NCBI GenBank assembly: GCA_944391275.1
Contig: CALXSZ010000116.1
Location: forward strand, 1-8,161
Direction of reading: 5' to 3'
DNA: 8,161 bases
Source: an uncultured Syntrophomonadaceae bacterium
Lineage (GTDB): Bacteria; Bacillota; Syntrophomonadia; Syntrophomonadales; Syntrophomonadaceae
Below, piece after piece: positions 1-5,679 of this stretch. The notes under the pieces are model-generated. The model was not told the origin of the DNA, did no database searches, and worked only from the letters and a program-made list of their open reading frames with translations. The stretch's first letter is position 1; each line of letters starts with the position of its first letter. The translations under genes were made by a program, and so were the position numbers.

Positions 1-58
1 ATTTTTTCAAAATATTTTTCTTCATGTACAGTTTTTTTCCATCCTGTTGATTGCTCAT
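1..58 (-). CDS. Possible start of a further leftward gene, cut by window edge
   Basis: After the stop of the 277-residue protein, an ATG lies 18 bases further on in the leftward direction and stays open for 19 codons to the window edge (MSNQQDGKKLYMKKNILKK). A second in-frame ATG is at 23-25. Neither has a strong ribosome binding site; only a weak AGGA lies upstream of the second. The lysine-rich start would suit the N-terminus of a membrane or secreted protein. The short gap to the gene before it suggests the same transcript. With so few codons it could be chance, and no product can be named. Confidence 0.25.
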   Translation of the reverse strand, partial: MSNQQDGKKLYMKKNILKK

Positions 59-76
59 TTTTATGAAAAATGATCT

Positions 77-910
77 TTAAGCAGCAATTGAAGAAAGTTC
101 CTCACCGGTCAATCCGTCAAAAATAAACTGTTCGATGATTTCTTGATTATTATATTGGTATTTGGTATAGATAATTTGTTTTTTCTCCGCATCATAATTC
201 AATTCATAGACATATCTTTGATTATTTTCTAATCTTTCCTGGTTTCCAAGCCAGTATGGATAATTGAACAACTTTTCATGAGCCGCCATCTGATTGGAAA
301 CTTCCACCGATACGCCGACGTCCGTCAATAAAATATGTTCATAATCCCCATATTCTCCAATATCCGCTTCCCTTCCGATCGCATCCAGATAATCTCTTGC
401 ATATTGTCGCTCCTGTTCTTTCAGGCTTTCTTCGGCCGTGTTCTGCAAATGAATCACTTTCGCATAATATTCCGTTGGAAATAACTTTTGTAAGGATTCT
501 TGATAAAGAGCGCCGTCTTGAGGATAAGCAATTTTTTTCAATTGATACGATAAATCAAAATATAAAACGGCCGGAATAACTCCCGATCCAGATATTTTGA
601 CAAAATGTCCGTTTTCAAATCCATATTCTCCGTATATCGTTACGGCATATACCACGATTTCTTCCGCTTTCTTTTCATACCCTACGATTTGATGTCCTTC
701 AGCAGAACACTCCCCAGCTAGATAAGTCTGCTCCCCATCGCCAAGCAGCGCTTGCGAAACCGCCTGATCCAGTTTCATTTCATCGGCTGTAAAGTCCTCT
801 TTCTCCTCCTGGTTTTGGTTCTGGAAAAACCAAAAGAACAGACAAACGATTCCTAGAAGTATACCTAAGGCGCTGATCCAAACCTTCTTTTTTGTCTGCA
901 AGTTTTTCAT
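77..910 (-). CDS. Membrane-anchored extracellular protein of unknown function, with a domain resembling the C-terminal part of clostridial BlaR1-like proteins
   Basis: This 277-residue protein has a basic N-terminus (KNLQTKKK), one hydrophobic segment at about residues 10-29 and no lipobox cysteine, so it is probably an uncleaved signal anchor with the rest outside the cell. After an acidic linker (about 34-44) comes a domain from about 45 to 150 with the stretches YLAGECSAEGH (63-73), YGEYGFENGHFVKISGSG (93-110) and LFPTEYY (143-149). From memory this pattern also occurs in the extracellular C-terminal part of clostridial M56/BlaR1-type membrane proteins; that is recollection, not a search. 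Here no peptidase part or HExxH motif is present. Residues 160-277 look like a second module of helices and beta strands (YVYELNYDAEKKQIIYTKYQ). The start is supported by AAAGGAG seven bases upstream. It follows the DUF3006 gene by 33 bases on the same strand, so co-transcription is likely. No catalytic motif is seen and the function is unknown. Confidence 0.8.
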   Translation of the reverse strand: MKNLQTKKKVWISALGILLGIVCLFFWFFQNQNQEEKEDFTADEMKLDQAVSQALLGDGEQTYLAGECSAEGHQIVGYEKKAEEIVVYAVTIYGEYGFENGHFVKISGSGVIPAVLYFDLSYQLKKIAYPQDGALYQESLQKLFPTEYYAKVIHLQNTAEESLKEQERQYARDYLDAIGREADIGEYGDYEHILLTDVGVSVEVSNQMAAHEKLFNYPYWLGNQERLENNQRYVYELNYDAEKKQIIYTKYQYNNQEIIEQFIFDGLTGEELSSIAA

Positions 911-943
911 GGAATTTCTCCTTTCCGAAATATATTCGGTTGT

Positions 944-1195
944 TCATTCTCTATTCCAAAAGTTTTCAACCTTCTTACGTATCTTTTCTCTGCGCAGTTG
1001 CGTCTCTTTTATATCAATCTCCCAGCAATCCGTTTGTACATTATAAATTAATACGTCTCCTTCTTGAACACTTGGGGAAATTTTCCAGAGACAAACCGCT
1101 TGAAAATCTCCATTTTCCAATTCAATCATTGCTTTTTTCCCTTCTTTGCGGTCAAAAATACCCGTCATAATTTTTTCTTCCATTTTTCTTTCCAT
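944..1195 (-). CDS. DUF3006 family small protein
   Basis: A small charged protein of 83 residues from the longest ATG. The core TGIFDRKEGKKAMIELENG matches the usual opening of DUF3006 proteins (a DR-x-EG-x-x-A-x-IELE pattern). A middle stretch EGDVLIYN and a basic helical tail (ETQLRREKIRKKVENFW) also fit. DUF3006 members normally begin right at this core, so the true start may be the internal ATG at 1166-1168, which has GGAAG eight bases before it and would give 74 residues; the ATG at 1193-1195 has only a weak AAAGAAAG. The gene begins seven bases after the stop of the ComEC-like hydrolase. That pairing is common in Firmicutes. The domain is probably a small beta-barrel-like fold, with no known biochemical role. 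It is cytosolic as judged by the lack of a signal peptide. Confidence 0.85.
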   Translation of the reverse strand: MERKMEEKIMTGIFDRKEGKKAMIELENGDFQAVCLWKISPSVQEGDVLIYNVQTDCWEIDIKETQLRREKIRKKVENFWNRE

Positions 1196-1202
1196 CTTTC
1201 TT

Positions 1203-2186
1203 TTATTTTTCTTCTAAAACCGTTAACACGCCGTCTTTTACCTTCAATATAATCGTTCCAGATTCATCGGTGCGCAAAATAGTGCATCCCACATTCTGAA
1301 GTGTATTTAAAGTAGTCGTTGAGGGAAGTCCATAGTCGTTATCTTCTCCGCAACTAATAATAGCATATTCAGGAGAGATCGCTTCAATATATTTCGGATC
1401 ACTAGACGTTTTACTGCCATGATGCCCTACTTTTAATACATCCGCGTCTAAATCAAATCCCTGATTCATTTGTTCCAGTTCGGATAATTTTTCTGCGTCT
1501 CCGGTTAAAATAAAGTGCTTTCCTTGTGTTTTCACGGATAAAACAATGCTATAGTTATTCAGTTCCTCATACGTTTCCCCCGAAACCGGCGCCAAAATCT
1601 GTATAACGGCGCCGCTCATCGGAATATACATCCCTGAATGACTCGCATAGGCCCTCAACCCTTGATCTTGGACTGCTTCAACCAGTTTTTCAAAAATTTT
1701 CGTGTTATGTATGACTTTAGGCATATAGACCCTTTCAACCTCGAATTGTTCAAAAACTTCCGGTAATCCTCCGATATGATCCGAATGCGGATGAGTCGCT
1801 ACAACGGCATTTAATTTTTCAACATTTTGATCTTTTAAATATTCCACAACGGTTTTTCCATATGCACTCTCTCCAGCGTCAATCAAAATATTTTCTGTTG
1901 ATTGTCCGGCTTGCAGGGATTGTAATAAAATACTGTCTCCCTGTCCTACATCAATTATATGAACAATGAAGGTTCCTTCTTCATTCCCATTCACATAACT
2001 CGAATCAGAAAGAGGATTCTGGGAAACGCGCAAATACATATCGGATAAAACTGAACCAATTTCCTCCAGATTAAAAAGGTTTTTCCAACTTAAGGAGCCA
2101 TCATATTGATAACCCGTAAATAAACAAATAAAAAATAGAACCAAAATAAATAATCTATTCGACTTCTTCTTTTTTCTTCTTGCCAT
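1203..2186 (-). CDS. ComEC/Rec2-like metallo-beta-lactamase hydrolase with N-terminal signal anchor
   Basis: A 327-residue protein with a basic start (ARRKKKKSNR), one membrane segment at about 11-26, then an extracellular metallo-beta-lactamase domain from about 72 to 325. Visible motifs are FIVHIIDVGQGDSILLQS (73-90, the ComEC-type opening strand), ILIDAGE (100-106), the metal-binding THPHSDHIGG (131-140; H132, H134, D136, H137), NNYSIVL (210-216), ILTGDAE with D230, and KVGHHGS with H255/H256. The domain matches the C-terminal domain of the DNA-uptake protein ComEC, but the ComEC membrane channel is absent, so this is one of the free-standing secreted paralogues. Those are suspected nucleases or phosphodiesterases; the substrate here is not known. 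The start has AAGGGAG four bases upstream. It is the first gene of a leftward cluster followed by DUF3006. It is not evidence of competence by itself. Confidence 0.9.
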   Translation of the reverse strand: MARRKKKKSNRLFILVLFFICLFTGYQYDGSLSWKNLFNLEEIGSVLSDMYLRVSQNPLSDSSYVNGNEEGTFIVHIIDVGQGDSILLQSLQAGQSTENILIDAGESAYGKTVVEYLKDQNVEKLNAVVATHPHSDHIGGLPEVFEQFEVERVYMPKVIHNTKIFEKLVEAVQDQGLRAYASHSGMYIPMSGAVIQILAPVSGETYEELNNYSIVLSVKTQGKHFILTGDAEKLSELEQMNQGFDLDADVLKVGHHGSKTSSDPKYIEAISPEYAIISCGEDNDYGLPSTTTLNTLQNVGCTILRTDESGTIILKVKDGVLTVLEEK

Positions 2187-2283
2187 TTTTCTCCCTTAAT
2201 CATTACAGTTAAGAATAAAAATTTCTGTATCTATTATTCCTGTTTTTTCCATGCATAATAGATTGAGAACAACACTCATTTTC

Positions 2284-2313
2284 TCAGTTATTTTCATATC
2301 AGTTATTTTCATA
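2284..2313. repeat. Exact tandem duplication of a 15-bp unit
   Basis: The unit TCAGTTATTTTCATA occurs twice without a gap (2284-2298 and 2299-2313). It lies in non-coding DNA about 100 bases upstream of the leftward hydrolase gene. It may come from replication slippage or be a doubled binding site; the sequence alone does not decide. Confidence 0.85.
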
Positions 2314-2371
2314 AATGATAGCGAAACATTTCTAGCCAAAAAAATTTTCTATGAAAGGCGGCAAATCAAAC

Positions 2372-2390
2372 GATTTTCTGTCAGAAAATC
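2372..2390. promoter_or_regulatory. Near-perfect palindrome, operator-like
   Basis: GATTTTCTG and CAGAAAATC are exact reverse complements around a single central T. The 9-bp arms with a one-base centre cannot form a normal hairpin loop without opening several pairs, so a binding site for a dimeric regulator is more likely than an RNA stem. It lies between two divergent units, 185 bases from the hydrolase start and 160 bases from the alaRT -35 box, and could serve either. The binding protein is unknown. Confidence 0.45.
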
Positions 2391-2423
2391 TTACTCTTTT
2401 TATACAACATGCTATACGCCGTT

Positions 2424-2463
2424 CCATTTACCATTTATTTCTACCATTTACCATTTATTTCTA
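2424..2463. repeat. Exact tandem duplication of a 20-bp unit with an internal repeat
   Basis: A 20-bp unit occupies 2424-2443 and 2444-2463 exactly, followed by the first four bases of a third copy. Each unit itself begins with CCATTTA twice. This is simple non-coding repeat DNA and possibly variable in copy number between strains. Confidence 0.85.
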
Positions 2464-2549
2464 CCATCTGTTAGTTTAAAATAACTCGTCTTTTTTGGCA
2501 AGTACTCGGTCTGTATAGGAGGTTTTTACAAAATATTTTATTTTTTTAA

Positions 2550-2579
2550 TTGACAATTTTTATACAAATGTTATATACT
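2550..2579 (+). promoter_or_regulatory. Sigma-A-type promoter of the T-box/alaR-alaT unit
   Basis: A perfect -35 box TTGACA (2550-2555) is followed after 18 bases by TATACT (2574-2579). An overlapping reading uses the extended -10 TG at 2569-2570 with TATATA (2572-2577) at a 16-base spacing. Either puts the transcript start at about 2585, just before the T-box leader. This is the best vegetative promoter in the window. Confidence 0.85.
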
Positions 2580-2584
2580 GATAA

Positions 2585-2864
2585 GCAATATAAAATTACT
2601 ACAATATGATAGATGAACGCGTGGATCAGTCGAGTATCTGCAGGGAGATGTTTCAGAGAGCCGACGTTGCTGGAAAATTCGGTACAGGAACTGCAGAGAA
2701 GGCTAACTGGGAGTGCCAATGATTGAAGTTGGCCGGAAAAGAATTTATTTGATTCTTCTTCCGTTATCAAAATGAAGGTGAGTTGAGGTTTTCATACCTA
2801 GCTAATCGAGGTGGTACCGCGGGAGATTTTTTCTCGTCCTCTTATGAGGGCGAGATTTTTTTTT
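2585..2864 (+). promoter_or_regulatory. T-box riboswitch, alanine-specific (specifier GCU)
   Basis: The leader reads the charging state of a tRNA and controls an intrinsic terminator before alaR. Stem I shows CAGT/ACTG (2627-2630 with 2706-2709) below the specifier loop, AGTA (2633-2636) on its 5' side, CTGCAG/CTGCAG (2638-2643 with 2691-2696) above it, GTTTC/GGAAC (2650-2654 with 2687-2691), the AGAGAG bulge (2655-2660) and a distal GCCGA/TCGGT stem. On the 3' side of the specifier loop the order is GAA, one base, GCT (2702-2704), A, then the lower stem, which has the same layout I recall for the Geobacillus glyQ leader (GAA, A, GGC, A, stem). Stem III is 2734-2744 with 2752-2763, one C bulged. 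The T-box GAGGTGGTACCGCGG (2808-2822) carries the bulge TGGT, matching tRNA with an A discriminator as in tRNA-Ala. GAGG (2808-2811) can pair with CCTC (2838-2841), the same bases used by the terminator, so the two structures exclude each other. The transcript start at 2585 is inferred from the promoter. Confidence 0.93.
2832..2864 (+). terminator. T-box-controlled factor-independent terminator
   Basis: A 10-bp stem pairs 2832-2841 with 2846-2855 around the loop TTAT, with one G-U pair, followed by nine T (2856-2864). Its 5' arm contains the CCTC needed for the antiterminator. It should form when tRNA-Ala is charged and be avoided when uncharged tRNA is bound. Confidence 0.92.
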
Positions 2865-2915
2865 GTTTTTTTCAATGAATTTTTCTAAATTTTTAATTAT
2901 TAGGAGGTAAACAGA

Positions 2916-3410
2916 ATGTCTGAAAAGTTCACCATGAAGTTATTGCGTTTATTGGAACAAAACAGTCGTCTAAGCGCTTCGGCATTAGCGGCCATGTGCG
3001 GCGTCTCAGAAGAAGAAATAAAAGACGCTTTAAAAACGTTAGAAAATGATGGAATCATTATCGGTTATCATACGGTAGTCAATTGGAATAAAGTCGGCGT
3101 TGATCCGGTTACGGCCATGATTGAAGTCAAAATCACTCCCCAACGGGACGTTGGATTCAACCGTATCGCCGAACGAATCGCTAATTTCCCAGAAGTCCAA
3201 AGCGTTTATTTGATGAGCGGCACGTATGACTTATCCATCATTATCCAAGCATCCAATATGCAAGCCATTGCAGACTTCGTTTCGTATAAATTATCCACGA
3301 TCGACGGCGTTCAGGGAACCATTTCTCACTTTATTTTGAAACGTTATAAAGATGACGGTTTACTATTTGAATCGCACGAAACCGATACACGATTGGCGGT
3401 GACCCCCTAA
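2916..3410 (+). CDS. alaR: Lrp/AsnC family transcriptional regulator, AlaR-like
   Basis: A 164-residue DNA-binding regulator. The N-terminal winged helix-turn-helix spans about 4-55, with ASALAAMCGVSEEEIKDALK (21-40) as the two-helix motif and NDGIIIGY (44-51) leading into the linker. The effector-binding RAM domain covers about 66-142, with VQSVYLMSGTYDLSIII (94-110) as the ligand-loop region. The end HFILKRYKDDGLLF is also typical of B. subtilis AlaR (formerly YugG), which activates the alanine transaminase gene; I assign the name by that likeness and by the next gene. AGGAGG lies eight bases before the ATG. Its stop overlaps the alaT start by one base (TAATG). It is under T-box control, and so is probably made only when charged tRNA-Ala is short. 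Length is ordinary for the family. Confidence 0.85.
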   Translation: MSEKFTMKLLRLLEQNSRLSASALAAMCGVSEEEIKDALKTLENDGIIIGYHTVVNWNKVGVDPVTAMIEVKITPQRDVGFNRIAERIANFPEVQSVYLMSGTYDLSIIIQASNMQAIADFVSYKLSTIDGVQGTISHFILKRYKDDGLLFESHETDTRLAVTP

Positions 3411-4573
3411 TGGAGATGAACAAATACATTAATCAAAATATCCTTAATCTTCCCCCTTCCGGTATTCGAAAATTTTTTGATTTGGTTTCTCAAAGCAGCG
3501 GTATTATATCTCTTGGGGTCGGCGAACCGGACTTTGTTACCCCGTGGGATATTCGTGAAACCGCCTGGTATTCTTTAACGCGCGGTTTTACCATGTATTC
3601 ACCAAATCGCGGCTTACTCGAACTACGGGAATTAATTGCTGAATATGAACAAAAATCCATTGGAGTCTCATACGATCCGGCGTCAGAAGTTTTGGTTACG
3701 GTTGGAGCCAGTGAGGCAGTAGATTTAGCCTTTCGTGCATTATTAGAACCGGGGGACGAGGTCCTGATCCCAGACCCCAGTTACGTCGCTTACGCTCCGG
3801 GGGCAACCATGGCTTACGGCGTTCCGGTTGCGGTTCCAACTTTTGATACGGATGAATACCGGCTGAAAGTCGATCAACTAGCTGCAAAAATTACGCCCAG
3901 ATCCAAATTGTTGGTTCTATCTTATCCGAATAATCCTACAGGCGGAATAATGGGAAAGGAAGACTTACAAGCGCTGGTCAAGCTGATCATTGAAAATGAT
4001 TTAATCGTCCTATCCGATGAAATCTACGCCGAATTAACTTATGAGGGACAACATGTTTCGATCGCTTCTCTTCCCGGTATGAGAGATCGGACCGTTGTCA
4101 TTAACGGTTTCTCGAAAGCATTTGCCATGACCGGATGGCGGATCGGATACGCATGCGGACATTCGGATATCATCGCGGCAATGAATAAAATTCACCAATA
4201 CGCGATTATGTGCGCTCCTATGATGGCGCAAAAAGCCGCTATTGAAGCGCTCAAAAACGGACATCATGAAATGAAGGCCATGGTAGAAGATTACAATAAC
4301 CGCCGTTTATTGATCGTAAAAGGCCTAAGAGAGATTGGTCTTTCTTGTTTTGAACCGCGTGGAGCTTTCTATTGTTTCCCCTCCATTCAGCGTACCGGTT
4401 TAACGAGTGAAGAGTTCTGTATGCGTCTCGTTCACGAAGCCAAAGTGGCGGCCGTACCAGGTACAGCTTTCGGAGCCAGCGGAGAAGGTTTTATCCGTTG
4501 CTGTTATGCCGCTAGTGTGGAAAATATTGAAGAAGCTTTGGAACGGATACAACAGTTTATTACCCATCTGTAA
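3410..4573 (+). CDS. alaT: Class I/II PLP-dependent aminotransferase, probable alanine transaminase
   Basis: A 387-residue cytosolic fold-type I aminotransferase. Visible residues are GEPDF (38-42), the cofactor-contacting SYPNNPTG (171-178; N175), SDEIYAELTY with D203 and Y206, the lysine that binds pyridoxal phosphate K236 in INGFSKAFAMTGWRIGY, and the substrate carboxylate-binding arginine R363 in GFIRCCYA. The family also includes aspartate, aromatic and N-acetyl-diaminopimelate aminotransferases (PatA), which it resembles over its whole length. The choice of alanine rests on the AlaR partner and the GCU specifier upstream. The likely reaction is pyruvate plus glutamate giving alanine plus 2-oxoglutarate. 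Translation is probably coupled to alaR, since the start overlaps the alaR stop and has no good ribosome binding site; a second ATG at 3416 is possible. The length is complete. Confidence 0.82.
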   Translation: MEMNKYINQNILNLPPSGIRKFFDLVSQSSGIISLGVGEPDFVTPWDIRETAWYSLTRGFTMYSPNRGLLELRELIAEYEQKSIGVSYDPASEVLVTVGASEAVDLAFRALLEPGDEVLIPDPSYVAYAPGATMAYGVPVAVPTFDTDEYRLKVDQLAAKITPRSKLLVLSYPNNPTGGIMGKEDLQALVKLIIENDLIVLSDEIYAELTYEGQHVSIASLPGMRDRTVVINGFSKAFAMTGWRIGYACGHSDIIAAMNKIHQYAIMCAPMMAQKAAIEALKNGHHEMKAMVEDYNNRRLLIVKGLREIGLSCFEPRGAFYCFPSIQRTGLTSEEFCMRLVHEAKVAAVPGTAFGASGEGFIRCCYAASVENIEEALERIQQFITHL

Positions 4574-4604
4574 CGCTCTACGAAATCAATCATAGAATCC
4601 GATA

Positions 4605-4637
4605 AAAACAGCGCATGTTCCGTTGACGCGCTGTTTT
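4605..4637 (+). terminator. Factor-independent terminator after alaT
   Basis: AAAACAGCGC (4605-4614) pairs perfectly with GCGCTGTTTT (4628-4637) around a 13-base loop and is followed by T's to 4639. An A-run on the 5' side makes it able to work on both strands. It ends the alaR-alaT transcript 31 bases after the alaT stop. Confidence 0.88.
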
Positions 4638-5011
4638 TTGATATGATTACCATATGATTTGATTACCATCAATGCTCCACTGTTCATCGGATGATTAAAA
4701 ACCAAAACGTTAGACCCATCTAAATCCGGATGGATCAATATGTTTCGAGCGCTTTTCGTTTTCATTGGCCAACCATCACTGTAAAGAATCCATATCATCA
4801 AATTATTCCAAACCATCTAATTTATCGTAAGAGGAAACGCCAGATATGCTCCGGTAGCTTCCAAGTAAACTGCGTATGTGGCGATCTTTCTCAGCATGAG
4901 GGTTTGTATGATTGATTCCATGCTGAGAAAAACATGTTGAGAAAAAATGGGGGAAAAATCGAGAAATTTTTGTAGTTATAAAAAATTTTTTGGGGAATTT
5001 CGTAGAATTGA
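4638..5011. other. Gene-free stretch between alaT and the next promoter
   Basis: No convincing gene is visible on either strand. Short open frames cross here, but none has a ribosome binding site or a recognisable protein. It holds a 10-bp direct repeat TGATTACCAT (4644-4653 and 4660-4669) and a strong inverted repeat (4887-4930, listed separately). The 4640-4880 part has a more balanced base composition than the AT-rich DNA after 4945, so a decayed gene is possible, though I could not match one. Confidence 0.5.
4887..4944. repeat. Perfect 12-bp inverted repeat plus a third, imperfect copy
   Basis: TTTCTCAGCATG (4887-4898) and CATGCTGAGAAA (4919-4930) are exact reverse complements with a 20-base spacer. 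A direct copy, CATGTTGAGAAA (4933-4944), follows at a 14-base period with one change. No T-run follows the hairpin on either strand, so it is not a standard terminator. It could be an operator array or the ends of a small decayed element. Confidence 0.75.
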
Positions 5012-5040
5012 TTGGTTTTTTTTCATAATAATGAGATAAT
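5012..5040 (+). promoter_or_regulatory. Probable promoter of the 152-residue protein and beta-CASP unit
   Basis: TTGGTT (5012-5017) and GATAAT (5035-5040) are 17 bases apart, with the extended -10 TG at 5032-5033. The start would be near 5047, giving a leader of about 105 bases before the ATG at 5154. The boxes are not perfect, so confidence is moderate. Confidence 0.5.
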
Positions 5041-5153
5041 AAAGAAAAGGATTTTGGAAATAAAAAGGGAATTAGCTGAATATTGCTTTCACAAATTTTT
5101 AATGGCACATTTTAACGATTTTTTGCCAAAGAAATAACAAAGGAGCGATTTTC

Positions 5154-5612
5154 ATGTATAATACCCCCGATTTGTTTGCAGAACAAGATCTTTTTTGTCA
5201 TTATTTTTCGGTTTTGAACGCTTCATCGAAACGAGATCTCTGTCGCTATTTGAAGTATTTATTGTTGCAGCAGCGTCACGAAGAGGTTTTACAAGTCGTT
5301 TTTCAAGACGCCCAGCTCATATCCTTGCTCAACGAGTTCCATTTAAACGCCAATCGTCCTGAAATTCTATCGAAGCTAGTTGCCCAATGGAAGAATCGGT
5401 ATTATACGCTTCTCGAAAAAATTTATGAAAAATACGATTCTTGTCTATTTGGAGCGGAAAATTTTTCTCTGGCTCAAGATTTTGGCGATTTGGTCTTTGA
5501 TAATATCGAACAATCTCTTCTTTCTGGAAACACAACGCAAATTGCCTTTGAGGTGAATGAGTTACAACAATCATTCCAACAACTGGCGCAAAATACTCGT
5601 TTAGAATTTTAA
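5154..5612 (+). CDS. Unrecognised 152-residue helical protein
   Basis: I do not recognise this protein. It has no signal peptide, membrane segment or metal motif, and only three scattered cysteines (15, 30, 97). The sequence is rich in leucine, glutamine and aromatic residues and reads as mostly alpha-helical: SKRDLCRYLKYLLLQQRHEEVLQ (about 25-47), a central helix (LVAQWKNRYYTLLEKIYEKY, 75-94), and a Gln-rich C-terminal helix (ELQQSFQQLAQ). The start is well supported by AAGGAG eight bases upstream and a promoter about 105 bases before. It ends 67 bases ahead of the beta-CASP gene with no terminator between them, so the two are probably co-transcribed. A cytosolic adaptor or partner of that nuclease is one guess; nothing in the sequence proves it. 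Confidence 0.75.
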   Translation: MYNTPDLFAEQDLFCHYFSVLNASSKRDLCRYLKYLLLQQRHEEVLQVVFQDAQLISLLNEFHLNANRPEILSKLVAQWKNRYYTLLEKIYEKYDSCLFGAENFSLAQDFGDLVFDNIEQSLLSGNTTQIAFEVNELQQSFQQLAQNTRLEF

Positions 5613-5679
5613 TTACTTGGATACAATCCTGTAAAAAAGCTGGGTGGAAGAACAAGATTGATACTGGGAGGAAAATATT

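Larger units (their letters stand above)
2187..2549. other. Gene-free divergent intergenic region between the leftward MBL cluster and the alaRT unit
   Basis: This AT-rich stretch holds two tandem duplications (2284-2313, 2424-2463) and a palindrome (2372-2390), listed separately. A leftward promoter is not clear. One weak candidate on the minus strand is TTGCCA (2496-2501) and TAAACT (2473-2478) with 17 bases between, about 290 bases before the hydrolase start, which would give a long leader. An AGGAGG at 2517-2522 has no start codon at a useful distance and is probably chance. No credible coding frame was found. Confidence 0.6.

Noticed and set aside
55..73. 8-bp AT-rich hairpin as a terminator of the leftward cluster
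   Set aside because: The stem is almost all A-T with a three-base loop and no T-run follows in the leftward direction.
1203..2186. ComEC DNA-uptake channel
   Set aside because: Only one membrane segment precedes the hydrolase domain; the multi-pass competence domain of ComEC is missing.
2251..2484. Open frame of 77 codons on the plus strand in the divergent intergenic region
   Set aside because: It has no ribosome binding site, runs through both tandem duplications and the palindrome, and has a low-complexity Phe/Ser/Tyr-rich product typical of translated AT-rich DNA.
2702..2704. Reading the T-box specifier one base earlier as GGC (glycine)
   Set aside because: The base after GGC would be T rather than the usual purine, the distance to the lower stem would be wrong by one, and the bulge TGGT does not match the U discriminator of tRNA-Gly.
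2546..2770. Open frame of 74 codons on the minus strand
   Set aside because: It lies over the alaRT promoter and the structured T-box stems, which explain the sequence better.
4586..4816. Open frame of 76 codons on the minus strand
   Set aside because: Its end runs through the alaT terminator and no ribosome binding site is seen. I kept the possibility of a decayed gene as a low-interest finding only.
4803..5108. Open frame of 101 codons on the minus strand
   Set aside because: It covers the inverted repeat and the promoter before the 152-residue gene, has no ribosome binding site, and its product is Phe/Lys/Ser-rich, as expected of AT-rich non-coding DNA.
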